The notes below the pieces were generated by a model. That model saw only the letters and a list, made by a program, of their open reading frames with translations. It was not told where the DNA came from and searched no databases. Shown one piece after another: positions 1 through 11,483 of a stretch of DNA of 64,000 nt; position 1 is the stretch's first letter, and each line of letters starts with the position of its first letter. A program made the position numbers and the translations under genes. The DNA is from Klebsiella michiganensis (GTDB lineage: Bacteria; Pseudomonadota; Gammaproteobacteria; Enterobacterales; Enterobacteriaceae), in assembly GCF_002925905.1 (NCBI RefSeq), contig NZ_PRDB01000015.1, positions 124,001 through 188,000 of the forward strand, given 5' to 3'.

Positions 1-1385
1 GCCTGATGCTGCCGAACGCCGGAATAAGCGCGGCGGTGATTTTTGGCGCGATCGCCCGCGGACGAATCCCGGCGATGATGAACTATACCGCCGGGGTCAA
101 AGGCCTGAGCAGCGCCATTACCGCGGCGGAAATCAAAACCATCTTTACCTCCCGCACCTTCCTCGATAAAGGCAAGCTCTGGCACCTGCCGGAGCAGCTG
201 ACGCAGGTACGCTGGGTATTTCTCGAAGATTTAAAAGGCGAGGTTACCGCCGCCGATAAGCTGTGGATTTTTGGCCATCTGCTGATGCCGAAGCTGGCTC
301 AGGTTACGCAGCAGCCGGAAGACGCGGCGATGATTCTGTTTACCTCCGGCTCGGAAGGCAATCCGAAAGGGGTAGTGCATAGCCATAAAAGCCTGCTGGC
401 CAACGTCGAGCAGATTAAAACCATTGCCGACTTTACCGCCAACGACCGCTTTATGTCGGCGCTGCCGCTGTTTCACTCCTTTGGCCTGACGGTCGGCCTG
501 CTGACCCCGCTGTTTACCGGCGCGGAGGTCTTCCTCTATCCCAGCCCGCTGCACTACCGCGTGGTGCCGGAGCTGGTATATGACCGCAACTGTACCGTGC
601 TGTTCGGCACCTCCACCTTCCTTGGCAACTACGCCCGCTTTGCGAATCCGTATGATTTTTATCGCCTGCGTTACGTTGTCGCCGGGGCGGAGAAGCTGCA
701 GGAGAGCACAAAGCAGATCTGGCAGGACAAGTTTGGCCTGCGCATTCTTGAAGGCTACGGCGTCACTGAATGCGCGCCGGTGGTATCGATTAACGTGCCG
801 ATGGCGGCGAAAGTGGGCACCGTTGGCCGCATTCTGCCGGGGATGGACGCGCGTCTGCTGGCCATGCCCGGTATTGAAGAGGGGGGCCGTTTACAGCTTA
901 AAGGGCCGAACATCATGAACGGCTATCTGCGGGTGGAGAATCCCGGCGTGCTGGAAGCGCCCGCGGCGGAAAATCAGCACGGCGTAGTCGAGGCCGGCTG
1001 GTATGACACCGGGGATATCGTCAGCTTTGACGAACAGGGCTATGTGCGGATTCAGGGCCGCGCGAAGCGCTTTGCCAAAATCGCCGGTGAGATGGTGTCG
1101 CTGGAGATGGTCGAGCAGGTGGCGCTGGCGGTTTCGCCGGACAAAATGCACGCCACGGCGATTAAACAGGATGCCAGCAAAGGCGAGGCGCTGGTGCTGT
1201 TTACCACCGATAATGAACTGAATCGTGAAAAACTGCTGCGCTATGCCCGTGAACACGGCGTACCGGAGCTGGCGGTACCGCGCGACATTCGCTGGCTGAA
1301 GCAGCTCCCGGTACTGGGCAGCGGCAAGCCGGACTTTGTCACCCTTAAAGGCATGGTTGAACAGGCGGAAGGTTCGGATGAGTGA
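1..1385 (+). CDS. aas: Aas bifunctional 2-acyl-GPE acyltransferase / acyl-ACP synthetase, C-terminal part (5' truncated by window edge)
   Basis: ORF open at left edge; AMP-binding motif '[24 protein letters not shown]' and '[16 protein letters not shown]'; followed by overlapping lplT as in enterics. Confidence 0.93.
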   Translation, partial: LMLPNAGISAAVIFGAIARGRIPAMMNYTAGVKGLSSAITAAEIKTIFTSRTFLDKGKLWHLPEQLTQVRWVFLEDLKGEVTAADKLWIFGHLLMPKLAQVTQQPEDAAMILFTSGSEGNPKGVVHSHKSLLANVEQIKTIADFTANDRFMSALPLFHSFGLTVGLLTPLFTGAEVFLYPSPLHYRVVPELVYDRNCTVLFGTSTFLGNYARFANPYDFYRLRYVVAGAEKLQESTKQIWQDKFGLRILEGYGVTECAPVVSINVPMAAKVGTVGRILPGMDARLLAMPGIEEGGRLQLKGPNIMNGYLRVENPGVLEAPAAENQHGVVEAGWYDTGDIVSFDEQGYVRIQGRAKRFAKIAGEMVSLEMVEQVALAVSPDKMHATAIKQDASKGEALVLFTTDNELNREKLLRYAREHGVPELAVPRDIRWLKQLPVLGSGKPDFVTLKGMVEQAEGSDE

Positions 1386-2571
1386 GTCAGTACACACTAA
1401 CACGTCGCTGTATTCGAAAGGGATGATGGCGGTTATCTGCGCCCAGTTTCTTTCGGCGTTTGGCGATAACGCGCTGTTGTTCGCCACCCTGGCGCTGATG
1501 AAGCAGCTGTTCTACCCGGAGTGGAGTCAACCGGTATTACAGATGTTGTTTGTGGGCGCTTACATTCTCTTCGCGCCGTTTGTCGGACAGTTTGCCGATA
1601 GCTTTGCCAAAGGGCGGGTGATGATGGTGGCGAACGGCCTGAAGCTGGTTGGCGCGGGCTGCATCTGCTTTGGCGTGAATCCGTTTGTTGGCTATACGCT
1701 GGTGGGCATCGGCGCTGCCGCCTATTCTCCGGCTAAATACGGCATTCTCGGCGAGCTGACCACCGGCGAGAAGTTAGTGAAAGCGAACGGCCTGATGGAG
1801 TCCTCGACCATTGCGGCGATCCTGCTTGGCTCGATGGCGGGCGGTATCCTGGCGGACTGGCATATCATGGCGGCGCTCGGCGTCTGCGCGGTGGTGTACG
1901 CCGGCGCGGTGGTCGCCAACCTGTGGATCCCGAAGCTGCCGGCGGCGCGTCCCGGGCAATCATGGCGCTTCAGGCCGATGACCCACAGCTTCTTTAGCGC
2001 CTGTACGACGCTATGGCGCAACGGTGAGACCCGCTTTTCGTTAGTCGGCACCAGCCTGTTCTGGGGGGCGGGCGTGACGCTGCGCTTCCTGCTGGTGCTG
2101 TGGGTGCCGGTGGCGCTGGGCATTACCAGCAACGCCATGCCGACCTACCTTAACGCGATGGTGGCGGTGGGGATTGTGCTGGGAGCCGGCGCGGCGGCGA
2201 AGCTCGTGACGCTGGAAACGGTGTCGCGCTGCATGCCCGCCGGGATATTGATTGGCGTGGCGGTCATCTTTTTCGCCATCCAGCAGGCGCTGCTGCCGGC
2301 GTTTGCCCTGCTGCTGCTGCTCGGCGCGTTCGGCGGCTTCTTTATCGTGCCGCTTAACGCCCTGCTGCAGGAGCGAGGGAAACATACGGTCGGCGCGGGC
2401 AACGCTATCGCGGTGCAGAACCTCGGCGAAAACGTGGCGATGCTGCTGATGCTGGGCCTCTATTCGCTGGCGGTGAGCATCGGTATTCCTGTCGTCGGCG
2501 TAGGGATTGGCTTTGGCGTGGTGTTCGCCCTGGCGATTACTGCCCTGTGGATTTGGGGACGGCGTAAATAA
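1378..2571 (+). CDS. lplT: Lysophospholipid transporter LplT (MFS)
   Basis: Start [19 protein letters not shown] overlaps aas stop by 8 nt; MFS-like hydrophobic protein; aas-lplT order. Confidence 0.93.
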   Translation: MSESVHTNTSLYSKGMMAVICAQFLSAFGDNALLFATLALMKQLFYPEWSQPVLQMLFVGAYILFAPFVGQFADSFAKGRVMMVANGLKLVGAGCICFGVNPFVGYTLVGIGAAAYSPAKYGILGELTTGEKLVKANGLMESSTIAAILLGSMAGGILADWHIMAALGVCAVVYAGAVVANLWIPKLPAARPGQSWRFRPMTHSFFSACTTLWRNGETRFSLVGTSLFWGAGVTLRFLLVLWVPVALGITSNAMPTYLNAMVAVGIVLGAGAAAKLVTLETVSRCMPAGILIGVAVIFFAIQQALLPAFALLLLLGAFGGFFIVPLNALLQERGKHTVGAGNAIAVQNLGENVAMLLMLGLYSLAVSIGIPVVGVGIGFGVVFALAITALWIWGRRK

Positions 2572-2574
2572 TCT

Positions 2575-2657
2575 CCCGGAGGCGGCGCGTCGCGCCTGTC
2601 CGGGCTACAAACTGCACGAACTTGTAGCCCGGACAGATGCGTGGCATCGCCTCCGGG
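2575..2657. repeat. REP/BIME-like large palindrome
   Basis: cccggaggcggcgcgtcgcgcctgtccgggctacaa / ttgtagcccggacagatgcgtggcatcgcctccggg inverted pair immediately after lplT. Confidence 0.8.
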
Positions 2658-2710
2658 AAAGGGAGTCGCCCGGATAAGGCATTAGCCGCAATCCGGGTGC
2701 TTTTACGGCC

Positions 2711-3751
2711 TTACGGTGCCGGGTAGGTATAAACCTGATGCACCGCTTCAATCTCGGCTAAAACCTCTGCGCTCAGCTCCAGATGCAGGCTTTTGACGTT
2801 GGTTTTCAGCTGCTCCATGGTGGTCGCGCCCAGCAGGGTGCTGGCGACAAACGGCTGACGACGTACGAAGGCCAGCGCCATCTGCGCCGGGTCAAGGTTG
2901 TGCCGCTTCGCGATATCGACATAGGCCGCCACCGCTTTTTGCGTCTGCTCGCCGCTGTAGCGCGTAAAACGGCTGAACAGCGTATTGCGCGCGCCTGCCG
3001 GTTTTGCGCCGTTGAGGTATTTCCCGGTCAGCGTGCCGAATGCCAGGCAGGAATAGGCCAGCAGCTCCACGCCTTCATACTGGCTGACTTCCGCCAGGCC
3101 CACTTCAAAGCTGCGGTTCACCAGGCTGTACGGGTTCTGGATCGTCACGATGCGCGGCAGGTCGTGCTTGTCCGCCAGATGAAGATAGCGCATCACGCCA
3201 AACGCCGTTTCGTTAGAGACCCCGATATAGCGAATCTTGCCGGCGCGCTGGAATTCGGCCAGCGCGTCCAGCGTATCCAGCAGGGTGACGACCGGGGCGG
3301 AATCGGCCCAGGTGTAGCCCAGCTTGCCGAAACAGTTGGTCGGGCGCTGCGGCCAGTGTACCTGATAGAGGTCGAGATAATCGGTCTGCAGGCGCTTCAG
3401 GCTGTCGTGCAGCGCCTCGCGGATATTTTTACGATCCAGCTTGTGGTCAGGACGAATGCTGCTGTCGTTATTGCGGGCAGGGCCGCTCACTTTAGAGGCG
3501 ATAATCAGCTTTTCGCGATTGCCGCGCTTCGCCAGCCAGTTACCGACGTAGGTTTCCGTCAGGCCCTGGGTTTCCGGGCGCGGCGGGACGGGATACATTT
3601 CCGCGACGTCAATCAGGTTAATGCCCTGACTCACCGCGTAATCGAGCTGCTCGTGCGCGTCTGCCTCGCTATTCTGCTCACCAAACGTCATTGTGCCCAG
3701 CCCCAGCGTGCTGATTTCAAGAGAACTGTGTGGGATACGGTGATACTGCAT
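2711..3751 (-). CDS. tas: Aldo/keto reductase Tas
   Basis: MQYHRIPHSSLEISTLGLGTMTFGEQNSEADAHEQLDYA; AKR family motifs; syntenic with lplT. Confidence 0.93.
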   Translation of the reverse strand: MQYHRIPHSSLEISTLGLGTMTFGEQNSEADAHEQLDYAVSQGINLIDVAEMYPVPPRPETQGLTETYVGNWLAKRGNREKLIIASKVSGPARNNDSSIRPDHKLDRKNIREALHDSLKRLQTDYLDLYQVHWPQRPTNCFGKLGYTWADSAPVVTLLDTLDALAEFQRAGKIRYIGVSNETAFGVMRYLHLADKHDLPRIVTIQNPYSLVNRSFEVGLAEVSQYEGVELLAYSCLAFGTLTGKYLNGAKPAGARNTLFSRFTRYSGEQTQKAVAAYVDIAKRHNLDPAQMALAFVRRQPFVASTLLGATTMEQLKTNVKSLHLELSAEVLAEIEAVHQVYTYPAP

Positions 3752-3851
3752 AGCCGGCTTCCTTTTTTATCAACAAGGTCAGGCGTTCCCCGACAAAGGA
3801 ATATAAAAATGGCAGAGGGGGAGAAAAAGGGGAAGTAAAAAAATCAAAAAA

Positions 3852-3872
3852 GCCGGGCTGACGGAATCCGGC
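3852..3872 (-). terminator. Rho-independent terminator candidate downstream of ygdR
   Basis: minus-strand hairpin gccggattccgtcagcccggc followed by ttttttgatttttt. Confidence 0.55.
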
Positions 3873-3988
3873 CTGATGAATCCTCGCGGACAGATCAGGT
3901 TTATCCCGACTTTTCTCTGAATGCTGAAGAATAAAGAACGCTGTTCAACGGTGCGATAAAACGCTAAATCGCGACCTGACGGCGGGGC

Positions 3989-4207
3989 CTAGCGTTTAAT
4001 AATCTGCGAAACGTCGTCACGATTGATCTGCATTTTATTACCCTGCTGATCTTCGTAGCTGATAAGGCCGGTGTCGTCGTCTATGGCGGGTTTGCCGTCG
4101 GTCAGAATCATGCGACCATCTTTGGTTGCCATGACGTAATCGCTGCTGCAACCGGAAACCGAGAACGCCAGTCCTACGGCGGAAATCAATACTGCCCATT
4201 TTTTCAT
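3989..4207 (-). CDS. ygdR: YgdR-like small lipoprotein (YgdI/YgdR family)
   Basis: [47 protein letters not shown]; lipobox SGC; internal start of the 130 aa ORF. Confidence 0.88.
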   Translation of the reverse strand: MKKWAVLISAVGLAFSVSGCSSDYVMATKDGRMILTDGKPAIDDDTGLISYEDQQGNKMQINRDDVSQIIKR

Positions 4208-4301
4208 CGCTATCACCCCTATTATAGCCGCACCTCGTACCAGTATATTAATAGCCTGATTTGTGAGACATAAAAAGCAGTTAAGTCTTAAAAAAGAATT
4301 G

Positions 4302-4323
4302 CAGCCCGTTTCAGGGCTGCATT
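4302..4323 (-). terminator. Terminator candidate after terC-family gene (possibly bidirectional)
   Basis: gcagcccgtttcagggctgc hairpin; minus-strand T tract (ttcttttttaag). Confidence 0.55.
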
Positions 4324-4331
4324 TTAGCGGG

Positions 4332-5045
4332 CTACAGCGGATTTTTTTTATTGCGCAGCAGGTTGAGACTTTCAACCGCAATCGAAAAGAACATCGCGAA
4401 ATAGATGTAGCCTTTCGGCACGTGCACGTCGAAACTTTCGAGCATCAGCGTGAAGCCGACGAGGATCAAAAACGACAGCGCCAGCATTTTCACCGAAGGA
4501 TGGCGGTCAACAAAATCGCCTATCGAACGGGCGGCAACCATCATCACCAGCACCGCGATAACCACTGCCGCCATCATAATAAACAGATGATCCGACAGCC
4601 CGACGGCGGTGATCACCGAATCGAGGCTGAAAATAATATCCAGCAGCATAATCTGCACGATGGCGCCCATAAATGAATGGACGTTGGTTTTCAGCCCTTC
4701 CTCTTCGCCTTCAATGGATTCGTGAATTTCTTTACTCGCCTTCCAGATCAGGAACAGCCCGCCCAGCAGGAGGATCAGATCGCGAAACGAGATCTCCTGG
4801 CCTAGCACGGTAAAGAGAGGATTAGTGAGCTTGACGACCCACGCGATTGACGCCAGCAGCGCCAGACGCATGATCATCGCCCCCATCAGCCCAATACGGC
4901 GGGCGTGGGCCCGTTGCGCTGTGGGCAGTTTTGCCACCACCAGAGAGAGGAAAATAATATTATCGATCCCGAGCACTATCTCCAGCAGCGTCAGCGTACC
5001 AAGCGCCAGCCAGGCGTTAGGATCGGTTACCCATGCAAATAACAT
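4332..5045 (-). CDS. ygdQ: TerC family inner membrane protein (YgdQ)
   Basis: [41 protein letters not shown]; TerC-family signature; position next to mutH. Confidence 0.9.
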   Translation of the reverse strand: MLFAWVTDPNAWLALGTLTLLEIVLGIDNIIFLSLVVAKLPTAQRAHARRIGLMGAMIMRLALLASIAWVVKLTNPLFTVLGQEISFRDLILLLGGLFLIWKASKEIHESIEGEEEGLKTNVHSFMGAIVQIMLLDIIFSLDSVITAVGLSDHLFIMMAAVVIAVLVMMVAARSIGDFVDRHPSVKMLALSFLILVGFTLMLESFDVHVPKGYIYFAMFFSIAVESLNLLRNKKNPL

Positions 5046-5126
5046 CGTTCAAAGTCCTGCAAAATAGAAAGATGCGATTATATGCAACCGCCACGGCAGA
5101 ACAAAAAATTAATCATCTCCAGGCCG

Positions 5127-5822
5127 TTATTTCGAGGAGAGAAGGAAATGGCGGGCGAGCAGGGCGGCGGTAAAGTTTTTCTTCAGATAGAAACCGCGCG
5201 GTAGGGTGAGGATCGGTTCGCCGCGGGCGCCTACCGCCTCGGTCAGCGCTTTGCTGTTTGCCGCTTTCGGGCGCAGCTGCAGCACTTCGCCGTGGCGGGC
5301 GGTGATGCGCTCGACCTGGCCGAGGACGATCAAATCCATCAGCTCTTCCCAATCCATACGCAGCTGGCGATCTTCTTCTTCGCTGGGGCTCCACAGCAGC
5401 GGTGCGCCGACGCGGCGTTCGGCCAAAGGAATCGCGCGATCGCCCTCTACCGGTACCCACAGTACCCGCTTGAGCTTATGACGCACGTGGCTGCTCTCCC
5501 AGGTGACGCCGCTGTTGCCGGTCAGCGGCGCGACGCAGACAAAGGTGGTTTCCAGCGGGCGACCTGATGAATCGATGGGGATGGTTTTCAGCTCGACGCC
5601 GAGGGCGGCGAAATCCTGCTCCGGCTTGCTGCCTGCGCTGGCGCCAAGCCATATCTCCAGCAGGATGCCGATCCAGCCTTTATCACGTTTTAAATCGCGC
5701 GGAATCGGAATTCCGGCAAGCTGGGCCAGCTCCCCCAGCGAATAGCCTGCCAGCTGCTGCGCCTGGGCCAGAAGCTGCTCCTGGCTTTGCGGGGGGGATA
5801 AGAGCGGCGCGATGGTCGGCAT
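5127..5822 (-). CDS. mutH: DNA mismatch repair endonuclease MutH
   Basis: 231 aa; [36 protein letters not shown] catalytic region. Confidence 0.96.
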   Translation of the reverse strand: MPTIAPLLSPPQSQEQLLAQAQQLAGYSLGELAQLAGIPIPRDLKRDKGWIGILLEIWLGASAGSKPEQDFAALGVELKTIPIDSSGRPLETTFVCVAPLTGNSGVTWESSHVRHKLKRVLWVPVEGDRAIPLAERRVGAPLLWSPSEEEDRQLRMDWEELMDLIVLGQVERITARHGEVLQLRPKAANSKALTEAVGARGEPILTLPRGFYLKKNFTAALLARHFLLSSK

Positions 5823-5859
5823 AGCGTAAACCTCTGACTAAAAAGTGAGCAGTAATTTC

Positions 5860-6340
5860 ATCCGTTGTGGATAGAGTTTACCTTTTCTTGAGTAAGTATG
5901 ACAATTTGATGATTCATATGGTTTTTTTTGCGATTTTTTGCCGCGGTGAAAATGGTGAAACCGGGTTTTCCAGAACTGGTCACCGACAATGAACAGGATC
6001 TTACACCCTGTTATCCACAGAAAAATGGGATAACTGGGGAAAAGCCCCACTACTGTTTCCATTTACAGCCTTGACGTGAGATGAAAATCGAGTTTTTAGA
6101 CAAAATATGCCCAGAGCACATGCGTAATCTGTGGATAAAACCAACATTGCTCGATCTTTCATCAGTTCCAGGATCTCTTATGTGATGATCGTCACGTTAT
6201 ACTGTGAATTATGAAATTTTAACATGCTAACTTTATGAAAATTAGGTCATTATAATCAGGTGCTATCGCTACGCTGTTCGGATGATTCCGGGTTTTCCCT
6301 GGTTAATTCCGTACTTCTTCACAACTCTATCCACAGAAAA
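5860..6340. promoter_or_regulatory. DARS2-like DnaA-reactivating sequence (DnaA box cluster between mutH and rppH)
   Basis: Perfect TTATCCACA at 6011-6019 and TGTGGATAA at 6130-6138; near-consensus TGTGGATAG 5866-5874 and CTATCCACA 6327-6335; E. coli DARS2 occupies the same mutH-ygdP(rppH) gap. Confidence 0.8.
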
Positions 6341-6503
6341 AGTGAATAAAATCGTCCGGGTATGGCTTTCGCTGTTTATAACTCCGGGTATTACTGTGAG
6401 TTATTCAAATGTTATTCGATCTCATCCCCCTCACAGAGTGGTTTACCGTTTCCAACGAGTGTGAAACAATCATTCACATTGAAGCTTATTTTGAGGTAGT
6501 CCG

Positions 6504-7034
6504 GTGATTGATGACGATGGCTACCGCCCAAATGTCGGTATTGTAATCTGTAATCGCCAGGGCCAGGTTATGTGGGCCAGGCGCTATGGTCAGCACTCGT
6601 GGCAGTTCCCGCAAGGGGGCATAAATCCAGGGGAATCAGCAGAGCAGGCGATGTATCGGGAATTGTTCGAAGAAGTTGGGCTAAGCCGTAAAGATGTGCG
6701 GATCCTTGCTTCAACCCGTAACTGGTTGCGTTACAAATTGCCTAAACGTTTGGTGCGTTGGGACACAAAGCCGGTATGTATCGGCCAGAAACAGAAGTGG
6801 TTTCTCCTGCAATTGATCGGCAGCGATGCGGATGTCAATATGCAAACCAGCAGTACACCTGAGTTTGATGGCTGGCGATGGGTAAGCTACTGGTACCCGG
6901 TGCGTCAGGTGGTGTCGTTTAAGCGCGACGTATACCGCAGGGTGATGAAAGAGTTTGCCAGCGTCACCATGGCGCTGGCGGAAAGCACGCCTAAGCCGCA
7001 AAGCGCGCCTGCATATCGACGTAAAAGAGGTTAA
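6504..7034 (+). CDS. rppH: RNA pyrophosphohydrolase RppH (Nudix)
   Basis: [60 protein letters not shown] Nudix box. Confidence 0.96.
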   Translation: MIDDDGYRPNVGIVICNRQGQVMWARRYGQHSWQFPQGGINPGESAEQAMYRELFEEVGLSRKDVRILASTRNWLRYKLPKRLVRWDTKPVCIGQKQKWFLLQLIGSDADVNMQTSSTPEFDGWRWVSYWYPVRQVVSFKRDVYRRVMKEFASVTMALAESTPKPQSAPAYRRKRG

Positions 7035-7046
7035 GCCACGCACATT

Positions 7047-9293
7047 ATGCTCACTCGGTTGCGAGAAATAGTCGAGAAGGTCGCGAGTGCGCCGCGTTTA
7101 AACGAGGCGCTGGATATCCTGGTCACCGATATCTGCGCCGCGATGGAGACGGAAGTCTGTTCGGTTTATCTGGCTGACAATGACCGACGCTGTTATTACC
7201 TGATGGCGACGCGCGGGTTGAAAAAGCCGCGCGGGCGCATCGTTGCGCTCGCTTTTGACGAAGGCCTCGTGGGCCTGGTTGGCCGCCTGGCCGAACCCAT
7301 TAACCTCGCCGACGCGCAAAAGCACCCCAGCTTTAAATATATTCCCGCGGTCAAAGAGGGCCGCTTTCGCGCCTTCCTCGGCGTGCCGATTATCCAGCGG
7401 CGTCAGCTGCTCGGCGTGCTGGTTGTGCAGCAGCGCGAACTGCGCCAGTTTGACGAAAGCGAAGAGTCCTTCCTGGTCACCCTGGCCACGCAAATCGCCG
7501 GCATTCTCTCTCAATCCCAGCTGAACGCGCTGTTTGGTCAATATCGTCAGACCCGCATCCGCGCGCTGCCCGCCTCGTCAGGCGTGGCGATTGCCGAAGG
7601 CTGGATGGACGTCAGCCTGCCGCTGATGGAGCAGGTTTATGAAGCCTCGACGCTCGATACCGCTTCCGAGCGCGAGCGGCTGACCGGCGCGCTGGAAGAG
7701 GCGGCGAATGAGTTTCGCCGCTACAGCAAACGCTACGCTGCCGGCGCGCAGAAAGAGACGGCGGCCATCTTTGACCTCTATTCGCACCTGCTTTCCGACG
7801 CGCGCCTGCGCCGCGAGCTGTTCGCTGAAGTGGATAAAGGCGCGGTGGCCGAATGGGCGGTGAAGAAGATCATCGAGAAATTCGCCGAACAGTTTGCCGC
7901 GCTCAGCGACGGCTATCTGAAAGAGCGCGCGGGCGATCTGCGCACGCTGGGCCAGCGGCTGCTTTTCCATCTCGATGACAGTATCCAGGGGCCCAATACC
8001 TGGCCGGAGCGCATCGTGCTGGTGGCGGATGAACTGTCGGCCACCACCTTGGCGGAGGTTCCTCAGGATCGTTTAGCCGGCGTGGTGGTGCGCGATGGCG
8101 CGGCGAACTCCCACGCCGCGATTATGGTGCGCGCGCTGGGCATTCCGACGGTGATGGGGGCGGATATTCAGCCTTCGCTGCTGCACGGCCATACGCTGAT
8201 TGTCGACGGCTATCGCGGCGAGCTGCTGGTCGATCCCGAGCCGGTGCTGCTGCAAGAGTATCAGCGCCTGATCAGCGAAGAGAACGAGCTTAGCCGCCTG
8301 GCCGAGGACGATCTTGAACGCGCTTCCGAACTGAAAAGCGGCGAGCGGGTAAAAGTCATGCTCAACGCGGGCCTGAGCCCCGAGCATGAAGAAAAACTCG
8401 GCAATTTCGTCGACGGTATCGGTCTTTACCGTACCGAAATCCCCTTTATGCTGCAAAGCGGCTTCCCTTCCGAAGAGGAGCAGGTTGCCCAGTATCAGGG
8501 CATGCTGCAGATGTTCAACGAGAAATCGGTGACGCTGCGCACGCTGGACATCGGCGCGGATAAACAACTGCCGTATATGCCGATCAGCGAAGAGAATCCG
8601 TGCCTTGGCTGGCGCGGTATTCGGATCACGCTCGATCAGCCGGAGATCTTTCTGGTACAGGTCCGCGCGATGCTGCGGGCCAACGCGGCAACCGGAAACC
8701 TCAGCATCTTGCTACCGATGGTCACCAGCCTGGATGAAGTGGATGAGGCTCGTCGCCTGATCGATCGCGCCAGCCGCGAAGTGGAAGAGATGATCGGCTA
8801 CGCCATTCCCCGCCCGCGTCTTGGCGTGATGCTGGAAGTGCCGTCGATGGTCTTTATGCTGCCGCAGCTGGCGAACCGCGTTGATTTTATCTCCGTTGGC
8901 ACCAACGATCTGACCCAGTACATTCTGGCGGTGGATCGCAACAACACCCGGGTCGCCAGTATGTATGACAGCCTGCATCCGGGGGTACTGCGGGCGCTGG
9001 CGATGATTGCCCGCGACGCCGAGCGTTTTGGTATCGACCTGCGCCTGTGTGGCGAAATGGCGGGCGATCCGATGTGCGTGACGATCCTGATTGGTATGGG
9101 CTATCGTCATCTGTCGATGAACGGTCGTTCGGTGGCGAGAGTGAAGTATTTGCTGCGGCGCATCGATATCAATGAAGCCCAGGAGCTTTCCCAGCGTAGC
9201 CTGGAAGCGCAGATGACCGCCGAAGTGCGTCATCAGGTCGCGGCTTTTATGGAGCGACGCGGACTCGGCGGCCTGATTCGCGGCGGCCGCTAG
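7047..9293 (+). CDS. ptsP: Nitrogen PTS enzyme I (PtsP, EI-Ntr)
   Basis: 748 aa; GAF domain, then PEP-utilizer 'GAANSHAAIMVRALGIPTVMG' and 'GTNDLTQYILAVDRNN'. Confidence 0.96.
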   Translation: MLTRLREIVEKVASAPRLNEALDILVTDICAAMETEVCSVYLADNDRRCYYLMATRGLKKPRGRIVALAFDEGLVGLVGRLAEPINLADAQKHPSFKYIPAVKEGRFRAFLGVPIIQRRQLLGVLVVQQRELRQFDESEESFLVTLATQIAGILSQSQLNALFGQYRQTRIRALPASSGVAIAEGWMDVSLPLMEQVYEASTLDTASERERLTGALEEAANEFRRYSKRYAAGAQKETAAIFDLYSHLLSDARLRRELFAEVDKGAVAEWAVKKIIEKFAEQFAALSDGYLKERAGDLRTLGQRLLFHLDDSIQGPNTWPERIVLVADELSATTLAEVPQDRLAGVVVRDGAANSHAAIMVRALGIPTVMGADIQPSLLHGHTLIVDGYRGELLVDPEPVLLQEYQRLISEENELSRLAEDDLERASELKSGERVKVMLNAGLSPEHEEKLGNFVDGIGLYRTEIPFMLQSGFPSEEEQVAQYQGMLQMFNEKSVTLRTLDIGADKQLPYMPISEENPCLGWRGIRITLDQPEIFLVQVRAMLRANAATGNLSILLPMVTSLDEVDEARRLIDRASREVEEMIGYAIPRPRLGVMLEVPSMVFMLPQLANRVDFISVGTNDLTQYILAVDRNNTRVASMYDSLHPGVLRALAMIARDAERFGIDLRLCGEMAGDPMCVTILIGMGYRHLSMNGRSVARVKYLLRRIDINEAQELSQRSLEAQMTAEVRHQVAAFMERRGLGGLIRGGR

Positions 9294-9295
9294 CA

Positions 9296-9421
9296 CGGGC
9301 TACGGTTCATGAATTTGTAGCCCGGGTAAGGCGTTAGCCGTGATCCGGGACAACGCTGACGAGGTTCGGGCGGCCTGAGGGTTGGGTAGCCCGGACAGGC
9401 GCAGCGCGCCGCCTCCGGGAA
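9296..9421. repeat. REP/BIME-like palindromic repeats between ptsP and lgt
   Basis: gggctacggttcatgaatttgtagcccgggtaaggcgttagccgtgatccggg ... gtagcccggacaggcgcagcgcgccgcctccggga. Confidence 0.72.
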
Positions 9422-9588
9422 TGCTCAGCCGCGAATTCGCATTCGTATACATATCTTTTACATGTCCGGCGCGGATCGCCCTTCGCGCTTATGCTATCAT
9501 TCGCAGCCTTTGGAGCGCCCGTTTCTGACGCGCGCGAACGATCCCCGCTGTCCACTTTCGGCGGAATAACAAGTGTTTATGGTGACAG

Positions 9589-10464
9589 ATGAATAGTGGC
9601 TACCTGCATTTTCCGGAGTTTGATCCGGTAATTTTTTCCATTGGACCGGTCTCCCTCCACTGGTACGGTCTGATGTACCTGGTTGGGTTTGTTTTTGCGA
9701 TGTGGTTGGCCACCCGTCGGGCCAATCGTCCGGACAGCGGTTGGACAAAAAACGAAGTTGAAAACCTGCTGTACGCCGGCTTCCTCGGGGTTTTCCTCGG
9801 CGGGCGTCTTGGCTATGTCTTCTTCTACAACCTGCCGGTGTTCCTCGACGATCCGCTCTATCTGTTCCGCGTCTGGGACGGCGGTATGTCCTTCCACGGC
9901 GGCCTGATCGGCGTGATTCTGGTGATGATCATTTTCGCCAAACGCACGAAGCGCACCTTCTTCCAGGTTTCCGACTTCATTGCGCCGCTGATTCCGTTTG
10001 GCCTCGGCGCCGGGCGTCTGGGCAACTTTATCAACGGTGAACTGTGGGGCCGCGTCGATCCGAACTTCCACTACACCATGATTTTCCCCGGCTCTCGGGC
10101 GGAAGATCTGGCGCTGCTGCCGTCGCATCCTGAGTGGCAATCGCTGTTTGATACCTACGGCGCGCTGCCGCGTCATGCTTCGCAGCTCTATGAGCTAGCG
10201 CTGGAAGGCGTCGTGCTGTTCCTGATACTGAACCTGTTTATCCGCAAGCCGCGTCCGGCCGGTTCCGTTTCCGGCCTGTTCCTCATTGGCTACGGTCTGT
10301 TCCGCATCATCGTGGAGTTCTTCCGTCAGCCCGATGCCCAGTTTACCGGCGGCTGGGTACAGTACATCAGCATGGGGCAGATTCTTTCGATTCCGATGGT
10401 GCTTGCGGGTATCATCATGATGGTCTGGGCGTACCGTTGTCGCCCGCAGCAACAAAATTCTTGA
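9589..10464 (+). CDS. lgt: Phosphatidylglycerol-prolipoprotein diacylglyceryl transferase
   Basis: [34 protein letters not shown]; Lgt signature [14 protein letters not shown]. Confidence 0.97.
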   Translation: MNSGYLHFPEFDPVIFSIGPVSLHWYGLMYLVGFVFAMWLATRRANRPDSGWTKNEVENLLYAGFLGVFLGGRLGYVFFYNLPVFLDDPLYLFRVWDGGMSFHGGLIGVILVMIIFAKRTKRTFFQVSDFIAPLIPFGLGAGRLGNFINGELWGRVDPNFHYTMIFPGSRAEDLALLPSHPEWQSLFDTYGALPRHASQLYELALEGVVLFLILNLFIRKPRPAGSVSGLFLIGYGLFRIIVEFFRQPDAQFTGGWVQYISMGQILSIPMVLAGIIMMVWAYRCRPQQQNS

Positions 10465-10470
10465 GGAACC

Positions 10471-11265
10471 ATGAAACAGTATCTTGATTTGATGCAGAAA
10501 GTGCTCGATGAGGGCACGCAAAAAAATGACCGCACCGGTACCGGCACCGTCTCCATCTTCGGTCACCAGATGCGTTTTAACCTGCAGGAAGGATTCCCGT
10601 TGGTGACGACCAAGCGCTGTCATTTACGCTCCATCATCCATGAACTGCTGTGGTTCCTGCAGGGTGACACCAACGTGGCGTATCTGCACGAAAACAACGT
10701 CACTATCTGGGACGAATGGGCGGATGAAAACGGCGATCTGGGGCCGGTTTACGGTAAGCAGTGGCGCTCCTGGCCCGCGCCGGACGGCCGTCATATCGAC
10801 CAGATCAGCACGGTGATGGAACAGCTGAAAAACGACCCGGATTCTCGCCGGATTATCGTCTCGGCATGGAACGTCGGCGAGCTGAACAAAATGGCGCTGG
10901 CCCCGTGCCACGCGTTCTTCCAGTTCTACGTCGCCGACGGCAAGCTCTCCTGCCAGCTCTATCAGCGCTCGTGCGACGTATTCCTCGGCCTGCCGTTCAA
11001 TATCGCCAGCTACGCGCTGCTGGTGCATATGGTGGCGCAGCAGTGCGACCTCGAAGTGGGCGATTTTGTCTGGACCGGCGGCGATACGCACCTGTACAGC
11101 AACCACATGGAGCAGACGCACCTGCAGCTGAGCCGCGAACCGCGGGCGCTGCCGAAGCTGGTGATCAAACGTAAGCCGGCATCGATTTTCGACTACCGTT
11201 TTGAAGACTTCGAAATCGAAGGCTACGACCCGCATCCGGGGATTAAAGCGCCAGTGGCGATTTAA
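10471..11265 (+). CDS. thyA: Thymidylate synthase
   Basis: 264 aa; [62 protein letters not shown]. Confidence 0.98.
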   Translation: MKQYLDLMQKVLDEGTQKNDRTGTGTVSIFGHQMRFNLQEGFPLVTTKRCHLRSIIHELLWFLQGDTNVAYLHENNVTIWDEWADENGDLGPVYGKQWRSWPAPDGRHIDQISTVMEQLKNDPDSRRIIVSAWNVGELNKMALAPCHAFFQFYVADGKLSCQLYQRSCDVFLGLPFNIASYALLVHMVAQQCDLEVGDFVWTGGDTHLYSNHMEQTHLQLSREPRALPKLVIKRKPASIFDYRFEDFEIEGYDPHPGIKAPVAI

Positions 11266-11284
11266 CCCGGAAGTGACGACGAAA

Positions 11285-11312
11285 AACCGGCGCCTGCGCG
11301 CCGGTTTTTTTA
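11285..11312 (+). terminator. thyA rho-independent terminator
   Basis: accggcgcctgcgcgccggttttttta. Confidence 0.85.
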
Positions 11313-11483
11313 TGCCTCAGCCGAGCCGACGGCCAGCTTTATTCCCCCAACGGAACGCTTTTTTGCGAGCAGATTTCCGGCACTGTTGAAACCCGCTGCA
11401 ACGCCTTTAATACTCTCCGGCGCGCGCCGCAAACCCGCATTTTACCGTTCGAATAAAGCCTCAATGCTACGCATACTTGGCCC

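Noticed and set aside
2783-3838. 351 aa plus-strand ORF opposite tas
   Set aside because: Antisense shadow ORF of a conserved aldo/keto reductase
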